Positions 11,556 through 23,090 of a stretch of DNA of 64,000 bases are shown here, one piece after another; positions within the stretch are counted from its first letter, which is position 1; the number at the start of each line of letters is the position of its first letter. Below the pieces are notes generated by a model. The model was given only the letters and a program-made list of their open reading frames with translations, was not told where the DNA came from and did no database searches. The position numbers and the translations under genes are program-made. This stretch comes from Limnanthes douglasii subsp. nivea (Eukaryota; Streptophyta; Magnoliopsida; Brassicales; Limnanthaceae), in contig JAUPFV010000005.1 in assembly GCA_036936605.1 (NCBI GenBank), positions 1,291,670 to 1,355,669 on the forward strand. The letters run 5' to 3'.

Positions 11556-12149
11556 TGTGATGTACTATTGGTGATATGAGAATCTCTCTTGAGTTTCAAA
11601 GGCATAGAAGTCGTGGTCAATGGCTTTATTGGCATTTATAGCATCGCCATGGGTTGAGATTTAAGCAGCACTTCTGGTGCTTGGTAATAAAGAATTATAC
11701 CAATAACTGCAACATGCAGTTCATAAAATTATATATATGCATTTTGGTGTAAACCAATAACACCATGCAGTTCGTAAAATTATATATATGTGAATTTAGT
11801 TATGGCCTATTTAATATAGATTAGGTATACATGCATTTAATGTTAATTTGCATGATAAGTTTAAACAAAATAAACAAAATTTTGCATGTGTGGTTTAATG
11901 AATCTCTTCTTGATTTTGAACATTGCATGCGGTTATTTTGTATGCACATGAAACGAAGTAAGTCATGGCATTTGCATTATAATTCAAATGCAGTTCATAT
12001 GAATTTTGCATGTAAATTTCACTTGATTTTACAAGCATGTATAAAGAGTTTTATTTTTTTTGATTTTGTATGCACTTGAGTGTCAGATAAGTCTTATTTT
12101 AATTATTCGAATTTACACACAATTAAGTATTGGAGACTATTTTGTCTGT

Positions 12150-12554
12150 CTATTAAAAAAAACTTGTATTACCGATTCAACAATAGAATCAGAGTTTGTG
12201 GCATTAGCAGCATCGAGTAAAGAAGCTGAGTGGCTAAGAAATTTAATGTACGAAATTCTGTGGCCCAAACCAATATCACTTATATCTATCAGATGTGATA
12301 GTGAGACTGCCTTGGCCAATGTATATAGACAAGTTTACAAAGGTAGGTCTAAACACTTAGGTGTCAGACATATTATGATTCGTGAGCGGATCACGAATGA
12401 TGTTATTACAGTAGAGTTTGTGAGAACTCGATATAATTTAGCCGATAATTTAACCAAAGTGTTAAGTAGCGATTTTGTGCACAAATCAGCTATTGGGATG
12501 GGATTAGAAGTCCATTTGAAATCTCTCATGTTAAGATACCCAATTCCCATCTAA
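12150..12554 (+). pseudogene. Copia-1 RNase H remnant
   Basis: C-terminal end of a Ty1/copia polyprotein, the RNase H domain that removes template RNA. Readable motifs: ITDSTIESEFVALAASSKEA with the conserved Glu, SIRCDSETALAN with the catalytic Asp, KHLGVRHIMIRE and RYNLADNLTKVLS. The rest of pol is missing, and the segment begins without a start codon after noncoding sequence. The matching fragment in the second copy is at 49860-50240. Confidence 0.92.
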
Positions 12555-13052
12555 TATGACATTAGGTGCTGAATTCAATGTGGAAAGCTTAACATCTAGA
12601 GATTGGAACACATTAGTAGTATTATCCCAAAGTATGTGTTCAGACATGCAAGTTGTGGAGGTTGAAGTTTATCTTCTTAATAGCTCTTTTGAAAAATTGC
12701 ATATGCATGTGAAAGAGTAAAAGATCTACCTATTTAAGCATGAATTGTAGCCGCTTCAAGAAGCCTAGACTTGGCTTTGATATGCTTAAGAAGGATAAGG
12801 ACACAAGGCTAGTAAAAGATAGTGTCAAGTAAGAACATTTGAGAATGTAAATTTATGTGTATATTATCTTCGAGTATTAATTATGGATAGTAAAGGTTCA
12901 ATCGTTAGTGATACCTTGATATTCGAATATTTGAAATGTGTAATATACTAATATGAAATTCAATCGTTACAATATTTCATTTATGCATAAATTTGTTATT
13001 TGTTGTGAGTTTGTTTTAGTTAATCATGAATTGCACTAAAATGGGGGAATAT

Positions 13053-13549
13053 TGTTGGATATTTTAGTGTAATTGGATTGACTAGTCGACCAATGCAGTC
13101 GTAATATATTATCGAGCAAGTCGGAGAGTGTGGAGTACACGCTTGTAAGAATATATTATGATTAGTGGGTCCAAGGGGCGTCTCCTGGTTGTGGTTAAAT
13201 TTATTTTAAATGATAAGGCTATTGTGAATATTCATGGAAATTTTGAATTTGGAAAATTAATTCAAATTTGAATTTGAATAATTTTGGCCGTTTTTATCAT
13301 TTAAAATTATAGCCGTTATTGGACTTAAAACTGTTTTACAGTTTTTGAAATTTGGTTGAATAAATAAGTATGGTTCTGTTGAAGAAAAAAAATAACAACA
13401 ACAAAAATCCATTCTCGTTGTTCAAAATGCATACGCTCTGATTTTATCCGGTTGAAAATTTTGGAGAACCACCAAAATAATTTCAATCTGAAATTGTTAA
13501 AACAAGACTTCAGAGTTTATCCGGAAATCTCTAAACAAAATTCCCAACA
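13053..13549 (+). repeat. Copia-1 3' LTR
   Basis: 497 bp, the same length and ends as the 5' LTR (TGTTGG...CCAACA), preceded by the polypurine tract at 13038-13050 and followed by TAATA. Confidence 0.97.
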
Positions 13550-13559
13550 TAATATTAGA

Positions 13560-14050
13560 TCCACAAAAACCTGGATCTTCAAGTTAACAGTCCAATATCA
13601 CGTTATTAAATTCGTTTATTCCTTTATGACAAATTGTGGAACAAGTTAATTTCTGAGTAGCTTTTGTAATAGTGTTGAAGTCTCCTACTATAAGCCAAGG
13701 TAAGTTACTTTCAGAAATTAGTCTCAGGTCATCCTAAAGAGTCGGTATTTTGGATCTGGTGCATTTGGCATAGAAAAATGTGACCATTACTTTAATACTT
13801 GAAGGATAAGTCATAATTGTGTTTAGGCATTGCTGATTGCTCATTTTAACATGAATTTTATAATTGTTTCTCCATATTAACCAAATTTTATTATTAATAT
13901 TTGCTAAGTTGGAATCAAAACATAGGTATTAGTGGATATTATCAATTTTAGAGCTTAATATCATAGGCTCTTTAAGAACTATGAGATCATTTTTTTTTCA
14001 AATTTCACTAAAGACTTAATTCTTCTAATAGTACCTAGATTACCTATTCC
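13560..14050 (-). pseudogene. LINE-B endonuclease, N-terminal part
   Basis: Minus-strand sequence with the endonuclease motif LPWLIVGDFNTIT (around 13705-13670), which in active relatives contributes catalytic Asp and Asn residues. The segment meets the copia insertion at 13554. The plus-strand open frame at 14084-14338 is a shadow of this LINE. Numerous stops are present. Confidence 0.82.
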
Positions 14051-15064
14051 CTTAGAATTCCAGCTAATAAATTTAATAGTCATTTGGTTTTAGACGAAGA
14101 GGATCTAAAAGATTATTTGATAATCAGAGGTTTGTTAATGAGATTGCACTTGAGACTTTTGGTTTTAATTCTAACTGTTTTCTTATTAGTTGCTTTATTA
14201 AGCTTTTTATCTGTAACTAGTTCTTTGCTTAGTGAGACAGGGAGACTAAGAGTTTGTCTACATTATATAACATCACGTTCTTTATCTAATGTATCTTCAT
14301 TAAGTGGATTAAAAGAATTACTACTACTGATGGGTTGAATTGCTTCAATCACATCAGTATTAGTGATATCAAGTGATTCTTTATCTTGATTCATAATTAA
14401 TTCAGATTGAGTTTTTAATTGATGTTTATGTGTTATATTAGTTATCTATGTACTTTTATCAAATAGATTTAAGGAATTATCTAAATTGGTTAAATCAATA
14501 GCAGGGTTATCAGTAACTTTATCTATAGTAGTTTTAATAATGTGCGTTTATGAATTAGTAGATTTAACCTTCGCAGTCCAAATTTCTTTAGTTTTATTAG
14601 GTTGAGCATGTTCAATATTCCTCAATTCCTTCTTATTTAAGTATTAATTAATTCATTTTGACAATGTGAATTAATATGACTTATATGTTTGCAAGTTTTA
14701 AAGTATGTAGGAATATCACGATATGTGATATCCTGTCAGAAACCATCTCTCTCCCCAAAGCTAATCCATAGTTTTTTTCGGAAAGATTTAAATATATATA
14801 CTAAAGTTCATGCTTTGCACATAGTATAACTGGATCGTTTATTATTTGGAATCCATGGTAAACTGTGTTCTTGTTATATAGTATTTTTGGCAATTTGGGC
14901 ATTGTTATCTAGACATGTGAAATTGGTGATTCAATTTTGGGATGAAATTCGGTCGACCATTTTAATATTCTATAAGAAAGGTTACCTATAGTCCTAACAG
15001 ATCTTTTCCAGAAGATTTTAACATCTTCAATTGAATCAAATTAAATGAAGAAGTGTCTATAGTC

Positions 15065-15646
15065 CTAGATAACTAGGATAAAAAGGCTAGCAAATTTGAA
15101 ACACTTTAAGTGGATCTTAAAGTCTTCAAGCGAGGGTTTTCCGAATGAAACCTTTGCTATTAAAGTGTATTTTGTTAAAGAAATAAGAAAGGACTTATCT
15201 GTTTCTTGGAATTGAACATCGATGTACTCTTCTCTAACCTCTTGAATCACCTTCTCATGCATGAATTCTCTTCTTTGATTTCCGAGGATCGCAGCAAAAG
15301 ATTTATCGCGCTTGAAGTCTTGATCTCCTTCCCCTGGCCATCTAGAAGTGGTTTCAAATACCGAATTGTTGATGACTTAAGGTCGTGCTTCTAGATTCTG
15401 AAGCAAAGGAAACTCATTAGGGTTTGAGATGCCACGCTACTCAATCGATTGATTGTTGGGGTTTTTACCGTGTTTTGTGAAGAAATTGATTTGTTGTAGG
15501 GATTGGTCTTCGAGATGAGGTGATACAGAAAAAGAGAGTTCCATTAAAAATGGAGAGCTTTGGGTAAAGTCAGCCAAAAGAAGGTTTAGAATCGATTTTG
15601 GTTTTTTGGAGGGTCCTATCTCTCCTCTCGGAACATATTTTGTCAA
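15065..15646 (-). pseudogene. LINE-B ORF1 (gag-like, DUF4283-type), N-terminal part
   Basis: Two minus-strand frames. The first is 15437-15646, beginning MTKYVPRGEIGPSKKPKS, a basic N-terminus typical of plant LINE ORF1. The second is 15065-15262, whose ALIAK-like TLIAKVSFGKPSLEDFKIHL matches the pattern of the DUF4283 nucleic-acid-binding segment in plant LINE ORF1 proteins. The frames differ, so the ORF is broken. Its start near 15646 marks the approximate 5' end of LINE-B. Confidence 0.75.
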
Positions 15647-15952
15647 TAATACCCATCTTTTAAAGTTAAATTATAATTGACAAACAACTGGTTATATATT
15701 ATTGTAAAAAAAGAAAAAACAAGTATGAAACTCTTAAATAAATGCATACGGAGAATTAAGCATGCAGATTTTAAAATATAAAAAATTAAGAAAAAACAAA
15801 AGTGAACGAAAATATAATTGAAAAAACATGTATTTTTATTTATGGATTCCTTATTTATTTTTATTTATTGTATTTAATTTACGTTTGGTTTTTATGTTCA
15901 ATGATATGATTATTGTATTTTAGTTTTACTTCAAACTATAAACAGAGTTTTT

Positions 15953-16623
15953 CATTTGAGAAGAGGACCGGGAAAAAATGTTTGATGTTAGGTTCGAGGG
16001 ACTTGAGTGTTCGAGTGACAGATATTTTCAATGGAGAAGAAGACCGGGAGTTGATTTCACTTCCTGACTCTAGGTCTCTCCTCCCTTCACTTTGTCAATG
16101 TCCTTTCTTGTGGTTTATGGTGGATTAAAGTCTAATATAAATCTATTGATGAATTAACAGGTTTCCAGAGAACGTTAGGCTTAATCTGGTTTGGTGGCTT
16201 GACATACACGGCCGGATCAGTACAAACTTTCTTTCCAAAAATACTTTGTATGCAGCATATTTTGTGTACAAGCTAGAACCATCCTCATATGGATTTGAAA
16301 ACTTATGCATAGATGTCGCCTTTAAAGCTGTTGGTAGTCACAAGCTCAAGAGAAGCGTATGCTTGGTCATAGAAACAGGGCTATTGTCTGCCCGTCGACA
16401 ACCACATCGTTCCGCATCATCACTTATGATTGAAAATAACCACAATTATCTTAATCGTAGAGATGATGGGTGGTGGGAGGTAGACCTAGGTGAGTTTTTT
16501 AACGCTGAAGATATGGAGGAGGAGCTAGAAATGAGTTTTATGCAGACAAGGATCTTAGGCTCCAAAGGCGGCCTCATTGTCCAAGGTATCGAAATCAGAC
16601 CTAAAACTCCGTTTCAACGTTGA
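15953..16623 (+). pseudogene. PP2-B (phloem protein 2-like lectin) gene fragment lacking its F-box exon
   Basis: Two exons of an F-box/PP2-B gene. The first exon (about 15953-16073) encodes SFSFEKRTGKKCLMLGSRDL ... ISLPDSR and ends at a GT donor (AG/GTCTCT at 16073/16074). The intron is 16074-16160 with acceptor 'ttaacag'. The second exon, 16161-16623, is read with WWLDIHGRIS, then TLYAAYFVYKL, RRDDGWWEVDLGEFFN and GGLIVQGIEIRPK, the family C-terminal signature. The open frame starting at Met 16246 is only part of this exon. PP2-B proteins normally begin with an F-box exon that would recruit the protein to SCF ubiquitin ligases; none is readable upstream, where LINE-B begins within about 300 bp. 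The domain itself is unbroken in these two exons. I call it a fragment, although a distant first exon cannot be excluded. Confidence 0.88.
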
Positions 16624-16732
16624 GAATATGGAGGCGCAAATAGAAATGAGTTTTATCGAGATGAAGATTTTAGGCTCAAAACACAGCCTCATTGTGCAAG
16701 GGATCAAAATCAGACCAAAAACTACTTTATAA
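16609..16732 (+). repeat. Tandem partial duplication of the PP2-B 3' end
   Basis: Immediately after the PP2-B stop, the last ~40 codons are repeated in another frame: NMEAQIEMSFIEMKILGSK ... LIVQGIKIRPKTTL ending at TAA 16730-16732, against DMEEELEMSFMQTRILGSKG ... LIVQGIEIRPKTPFQR in the gene. The second copy keeps an open frame but is not in register with the first. Confidence 0.88.
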
Positions 16733-17559
16733 ATAAAGCAAAATTAGACCTATATCTATATTGGTGTTCTACATAAACCTCGTTTGAAACATGGGTTTTG
16801 TAATGTATAAGTTTTGGATGTAGCCATGGAAATATAAATTTGTATGATAAATTATCGTTATCATGATACTTTATAGTTACATTCATGCTTGCAACAAACC
16901 ATGTGCTCAGATCGACATGCTATGGCGTTTGGTAGGCCTAGGCTAAAAATAACTGGAAATAGATGGAGTGCGGAATATTATAAGTAACAGAAGATAAACC
17001 ATCGAAAAATTCAAGTAACTAAAGATAAACAATCAAAACTTTATGAACATGAACTGTTGAATTTTTTATAAGGTAGGATTTGGAGCGAACCTCAGGTGCA
17101 AAATAGCTTGTCGGAATTTTTGGAATTTTTGGGTAAGCTCTGCTAAATGTAAGAAAATTGTTCATGACGGAGCTGAAGGGCATGTTATCACATGTGGAGC
17201 AGAAGGTTCAAAACATATTTATCGAAGGACTTTTGAAGACGAATAGTTGGTTCTAAAAGAAATTTGGTAACTAAGTGATCTGTGATTTGGCTCATTGATC
17301 AAATATTTGTTGATCTTTGGACTTATTTTGTTTTGTGGTTACCAGTTATATGGATGTCAGTGTTATTGCTTTTTCATTTTGTGATATTTTTCTTCGAATT
17401 TAATGAAACGGGTTGTCATGTAAAAATATTAAAAAAGCCAGATGAAGTCATTATTGGAATTCTAAACTACAAATTGTTAAAGAATATTGAAAGCTTTCAC
17501 ATATTGAGGGATAGAAGATAAATCCTAGAATTATTGTGAGATTCATAGTTCATTTTGTA
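16733..17559. other. No gene recognised
   Basis: AT-rich sequence downstream of the PP2-B fragment. The open frame at 17282-17521 is hydrophobic but has no recognisable motif. The right part may belong to the 5' LTR of the copia remnant that follows. Confidence 0.45.
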
Positions 17560-19930
17560 AGTTGTGAATGTTTTATAAGAAAAGATGAGTGGTTGAGTGT
17601 TAGTTTTTTTAGAGTATATTTTTGTAAATTCGTATTTATAAATTATATGTGAGTTGTTCGTGGATGTAAGATTACTTAACAATTTGAAGCACGCTCAATT
17701 TTTCTTATGTGTTCTTGGTTTAACATTTTTGTTCTTGACTTTGTTGCTATTAGGTTCATAGCTAAGTTTTGATTACGAGTCGAAGCTGCGCGACTCCTTA
17801 TTTTTTTGTTGCAATTTCTATTCAACTAAAAAATAGGTTTATGATGGATAGTGGTTGGGCTTCAGCTAATGTTATACTTCGTAAGGTTGTTGTTGAAACG
17901 TGGTATTGTTCATTACCTAAGTGTTTCTGACGGTGGATAATATGTAGCAATGTCGTGTGTAGTGTTGTTATAAAGTTCGAAAGACGAAAATCCTTTCATA
18001 GGTTAAAGAAAACGATCTCACTTGTAAATAAAAAAAAGCCAGCAAGATAAGTTCCATGATGTTAAACCTTACAAAAAGTCAACTGTGATAATGATTTCAA
18101 GTTTTTGAGAATTAAGATTTGGGCTTTCCGAGTACATAAAGTTTTGGTTGTTGTCATTTATGCTCAAGTACGGTCCAAAGCTCGTAGTATTTACGATATG
18201 GAATCTGTAAAAAAAATTTACATCTATATCTCGAGAAACAGTTGTACACACTTTAAATGGAAGGTTACAATGAGATCCAAAGACACTCGGTAGAAGATAA
18301 TAATCATATCATAATCCTTTTTCATTTTTATTCCTCAGATATACGATATCTTTTTTGAAACGATACTCTACTAAAAATAGTGCATTACGATGATCGAAGT
18401 AAATAGTCCATTGAACTCAAATAATGTTCAAAAATATTTATGATGGCTGAGTACATAAGTCTTAGACCAAGTGAGAGAGAGGGGGTATAAAATAGAGATT
18501 CAATCAAAAAATAGGAAAGTTTTGGTAGTAACTTCATGTGGGTGTTGGATTTAGGTGATTCATTTCTTAGAATTTCAATAAACATTGGTTTGAAAACCTG
18601 ACATTGTTTAATGTGCAAAAGTCATCGTTGAAAATGATGAGCATTGTGATGTGAAAGAGATGGAAACTATTTGGCTAACGTTGTCTATATAACTTGAAAG
18701 GGTGATAATGAATTTGAGGTATGTGACCAAACTTAGATAAAACCTTCTTTCTACTGGAATGTTAGATGATGAAGGGCTTACTTCAAAGGGTAGAGGGGGT
18801 AGATTTATGTTCTTTGACGGCTCATTTATAATTATAAAAGTTTATATAACTAATTCTATCTTAGTTATATGTTAGTGTAGAGAAAGATTCAACCAAGTTG
18901 TAACATATGAGGCTTAGGCATGTAATTTAGATGGGTTTTATTGAGCTTAGCAACCAAAGGTTGTTGGATGGTAGCACAATCCAAAATTTAAGATTTAGTA
19001 TAGTTGTATGGTAGGTAGTAAATTTTATCCCTAGTGACCAGAAACCAATCTTGTGCTCGAATATGTTCAATCAAAAATTAAAAAATGTAATTCATTAAAG
19101 ACTATTCTAAAAATGTATGGGTTATACTTTTGAAGACAAATGATTAAGTGTTTGATACTTCTAGGTCATTAAAGAAGTTGTTAGAGAATCACAATGGAAT
19201 GATGTTGAAGAAGTTGCAAACTCAAAAGGTCTTGGAATGTGTGGGTGAGGATCTATTCACTAGTTATTATTTGCAACTTACAATTGTTAGACACCAAACC
19301 GCGGGAGGAATTCACCAATAAAAATGGTTTGTTGAAAAAATAAACCAAACCTTGCGGGAAAGGTTTCCGTGTCCTTAAAAGTTCTAGACTGGAATGAAAC
19401 CACAGTTCAAACATTCGAGAATGTTCAATAGTGCTGCTTATACACATGTAAAGCAAGATAAGCTTCAGTCGAGAGCACTAAAATGTTTTTAGTTATCCCC
19501 AATGATTAAAATGGTATACGTTGTGGTACCTTGAACATGGATGCCAAAAGGCTACGATAATCATAGACGTGGTTTTCAATGTGGAAGCAATTTTATTAAA
19601 GAAGTCGGTAAAGACCATGTCTGGTAATGATAGGAAAATATGTGAAGTCAATAATTAATTTGATTAAGTAAGTGAAGTAAAATATTAATATAGAGAAGAT
19701 GATTCTGTACTTGGTCCAACTTGGAACCATGCTGACGAAGTTCACCAATTGCATGAGTCCAAAGATGAATAAAATTATGATGGTCCATAGAATGTGGATG
19801 ATCAGATTATATAACAACATAAAGTTAAAAATTATCAATTAGTGAGAGATATAACACATAGATCAAGCAAAGCTCGATAAAGATTTGGTTTTTCTGATGT
19901 TATTGGTTATACTTTCTAGGTAAAAAAAAA
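17560..19930 (+). mobile_element. Copia-H: heavily decayed Ty1/copia element without long ORFs
   Basis: No long ORF survives, but reading all frames gives copia motifs in order. An LTR-like end at about 17640-17752 is followed by a degenerate Met-tRNA primer site (ttaggttcatagc at about 17750). The gag-pre-integrase block STGMLDDEGLTSKGRGG is near 18760, then HMRLRH ... GFIELSNQRLLDG near 18905-18975. Integrase TIVRHQTAGGIHQ is near 19285, followed by AAYTHVKQDKLQSRALKCF near 19435-19490. The downstream NYQLVRDITHRSSKAR is near 19830-19880. RT and RNase H are missing; Tat-1 pol begins directly after. Confidence 0.8.
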
Positions 19931-20039
19931 TTAATCAAGATTTTATCAACAAAATTACATTTGTTTGCATGGTGTATAGAGGATGACACATAGGTTCCGA
20001 CGAATGTTATTTGTTATAGGCTAGCAGTGTGAAGTAATG

Positions 20040-22640
20040 TTCCACCGATAATCTATAAGAGAAGATATTTTTCTCAGATAAAATCTGAAGTTATTATGAC
20101 AGAGATGGATAATTATGTCCTAATAAAGAAGCAGAATGGTAAATGGAAAACGTGTCTGGACTTCATTGATCTAAACAGAGCTTGTCCTAAAGATTATTTC
20201 CATGTACCCAAAATAGATCAGTTAGTTGGCTCGACCTACGGAATCCGACTACTCTCTTTTATGGATGCTTATGTCAGGTATAATCATATCTGAATGGATC
20301 CGAAATATCAGTAAAGTACAACTTTCATCACCGGAAGAGGTTTAAATTGCTATAAGGTAATGCCGTTTGGGTTAAAAAACGCCGGAGCAACCTATCAGCT
20401 CTTAGTAAACAAAGATTTTGAGACTCAAATTTGGAGAAATCTTGAGGTATATATCGATGACATGTTCGTCAAAAGTTCAAGGGATGAGAACCATTTAGCA
20501 GACCTAGAAGAAACATTTTCTAACTTGACAAAGATAAGCTTAAATTTGAATCCAGAAAAGTGTATATTTAAGGTGAGGTCCGTAATTTTTTTAGGTTACA
20601 TAGTCACTGAACATGGTATAAAAGTCGATCTAGTACAACTAAAGGCTCTAGGAGCTATGGCACCAACAAGAACTATCAAAGAGGTACCATGAAGATTGGC
20701 AGCATTAAACAGGTTCATATCACAATCATTGGATAAATTATTAAGAAGAGAAAATTATTTTGATTGGAACAAAGAATTCTCAGAATCTTTTCATTAAATC
20801 AAAGAGTATCTTTCTTCACCATAAAATCTTGACAAAATCCAAATCTGAGGGAGAAGCTGTGTCAAATTATGTTAGAAGTGCTGTTTTGATCCGACAAAAG
20901 GATAACTCTCTGAGACCAGTATATTACGTAAGTAAAAGTATTCTAGATGATGAGAATAAATACTTGAAGTTAGAAAAATTAGCCCTTGCATTAGTCACCT
21001 ATGCGTAAAATGAGACCTTACTTTGAGGCCCACTCTATTATCGTACAAATATCTTTCCATTGATATATATGTTACAAATTCCTGATGTGTCGAGGAGAAT
21101 GACTAAGTGGTTGGTTGAGTTAGGAGATTTTGATATCGAGTTTGAGCCAAGAACTGCCATCAAAGCACAAGAGTTAGCGGATTTTTTAGTTGAATTTCAC
21201 TCAGAACGAACAAATATAGAAATTGATGAGGAAAACTATGGGGCCGATTGGACAATCCGAACATATAGGGATTCTAACTAGTCAGGATGTTAGGCAGGAG
21301 TGCAATTAGTTTCTCCATAAGGAATTCTAATGTATCAAGCCATCCAATTCAGATTTAAAGTTTCAAATAATGAAGCTGAGTATGAAGTGCTTTGCCATGT
21401 TTAAGACTTGCTACAAGTATGGAAAAATATTGGAGGAGTGAAATTAAGGAATTTTCAGTGAACGATGTGTTACCAGTTCATAAGGTGATGACTAATAGAA
21501 TATGGTTTAAGGAATATGGATATGTTTTCCTCAAAGACATATTGTATAAAAAATATTTTAGTCGACATCTATTGTGATGCTTATGAAGAGATGAATCACA
21601 AATGATACACTCAGAGCTACAAGATGGGGAAAAGCAGTGCATTGTGGATACAAAACACTGATACCAAGAGTTCTTCTTGTAATGTACTACTGGCATACAC
21701 TCTCCTCGGATGCTAAGGAATTAGTTTATAAGTGTGACACGTGCCAGAGATTTACAAACACAATCCATGCACCAGGTATACCATTCGAGTCGATATCTGA
21801 GTCCCTACCGTTTGACCGATGGGGCATTGATTTGGTTAGACCATTACCAATGGAATCTAGGGATCGACAGACGATCATTCTTGTAATTTATTATTCTTTA
21901 AGTGGGTGGAAACTCAACCTTTGGTAGGGACAAAAGCGAAAGATGTGATTAGATTTATTGTTTCGAATACTTGTTGTCGTTTTGGGGTTCGTACAATGGT
22001 CGATGGACCACACTTCAATAACAAAGAAATGAAAGCTTTATGTGCCGCTAAGGGGATACAACAGTGCTTCTCCGCACCCTTCCATCCCAGAATGGCCAAG
22101 TCGAGGTGACTAATCGGACAGTTTTTGATGGCTTAAGAAAACATTTGGAAGGTAAGGGTGCAAAATGTGTGTATGATCTACAAGAAGTTGTATGGGCTTA
22201 CAGAATCACTCCTCGGACTGCAATGCAATAGTTACCGTTCGCATTAGTCTAGGGAATGGATGTAGTGGTGCCATCTGAGAAAATCTTCCCCTTGTACAGG
22301 CTCAGTAAATACTCTGAGGAGATAAATAATAAAGGAAAGCGCACATAGTTAGATTTGGTGGAAGAATAAAGAAGAAGAGCACAACTGAAGTCTCTACACT
22401 ATCAGGTTTTCATGAGAAGTCGATATGGTTGAAAGGTTAGGTGACAAGAATTTAGAACAGAGGACAAAGTGTTGATGAAAATGTTCTTTCATACGACAAA
22501 AAACAACTTGGAAAGTTAGCTTCTATTGGGAAGGTCTTTACACTGTAACGAAGAAATTCATGCCGGAGACATACTGACTAAAAACAAAAAAATCTTCCCT
22601 ACCCCTAGAATATTGAATACCTCAAGGTTTATTTAGAGTG
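20040..22640 (+). pseudogene. Tat-1 pol: Ty3/gypsy RT, RNase H and integrase
   Basis: Polyprotein of a Tat-lineage gypsy element, 5' truncated at the RT. Domains in order: RT with DFIDLNRACPKDYF (20160s), MPFGLKNAGATYQ (20360) and catalytic YIDDMFV (20450); RNase H around 20760-21281, ending EPRTAIKAQELADFLVEF; integrase zinc finger CDTCQRF (21735); core FDRWGIDLVRPLP (21810s) and MVDGPHFNNKEMK (21990s); C-terminal WAYRITPRTAMQ (22195) and a final PTPRILNTSRFI that corresponds to the usual PRPWNAEHLKRYY end (22600). There are many frameshifts and stops. Gag and protease are absent, the sequence starting abruptly after Copia-H. Confidence 0.92.
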
Positions 22641-22804
22641 AATATATAAAGTTGTAAATATTTTCTGTATGAACTTGTGTAAGTGTCGATGGCATACTCT
22701 TTCCAACCCTGCTGGCACAGAAAGGTTTTAATGAGGTGTCGTAATAGTCGACTTATATATGTATAATTTTTTTCTTTCTCAAAATGATTTCTATAGTTTT
22801 CATA

Positions 22805-23090
22805 TTTTTGAACATAAAAGACCTTCCAAATAATTTTGGATGACAGTGTTCATCTTTTCGAGCCTAAAAGCCTTTCTAACGAATGTTGGATAATAATGTT
22901 CATCTTTTTTAACTAAAAATTGTCAACCAACGATTGTTGTAGTGCGATGTTTATTATTTTGAACTATAAAAGCTTTCAGATGAAGGCTAAAAAATAATAG
23001 TAACCTCATAAATGGCAGACTATAATGCTAATCGTTTTGAGTTAGAAGCACAACCAACGAATGTTGGTCAATAGTTTATATTTTCATATG
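22805..23090. repeat. Degenerate ~60-70-bp tandem repeats in the Tat-1 region downstream of pol
   Basis: Four or five diverged units built on 'ccttccaaataattttggatgacagtgttcatctttt' and its variants (cctttctaacgaatgttgg, tcaaccaacgattgttg, acaaccaacgaatgttgg). Minisatellites between pol and the 3' LTR are typical of the Tat lineage. Confidence 0.65.

Larger units (their letters stand above)
10542..13549 (+). mobile_element. Copia-1: complete non-autonomous Ty1/copia element, recent insertion
   Basis: 3008 bp. Two 497-bp direct LTRs (10542-11038 and 13053-13549) begin TGTTGG and end CCAACA. The element is flanked by a perfect 5-bp target duplication TAATA (10537-10541 and 13550-13554). The LTRs differ at only four positions. 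A purine-rich tract 'aaaatgggggaat' precedes the 3' LTR. The 2-kb interior keeps only a copia RNase H remnant and has a four-unit 72-bp minisatellite. No gag, protease, integrase or RT is present, so it must have moved with proteins from elsewhere. I do not see a standard primer-binding site after the 5' LTR. A related older copy lies at 46226-50937. Confidence 0.96.
6900..15660 (-). mobile_element. LINE-B: decayed L1-type LINE, interrupted by a copia element
   Basis: Read on the minus strand, domains come in LINE order: ORF1 with a DUF4283-like segment (15646-15065), endonuclease (14050-13560 continuing at 10541-10203), reverse transcriptase (9760-8300), zinc-binding region (8079-7894) and an RNase H-like C-terminus (7479-6964). 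The copia element at 10542-13549 sits inside the endonuclease. Removing it with one copy of the TAATA duplication rejoins the frame at GFCGSN/ITWSNN. Without the insert the LINE is about 5.7 kb, a normal length. Many frameshifts and stops make it a dead copy. The outer boundaries are approximate: the 5' end is near 15650, just upstream of the PP2 exons, and no clear A-tail was found at the 3' end. Confidence 0.9.

Noticed and set aside
17282..17521. 79-codon hydrophobic plus-strand ORF
   Set aside because: AT-rich chance frame at the edge of a decayed copia LTR; no family resemblance.
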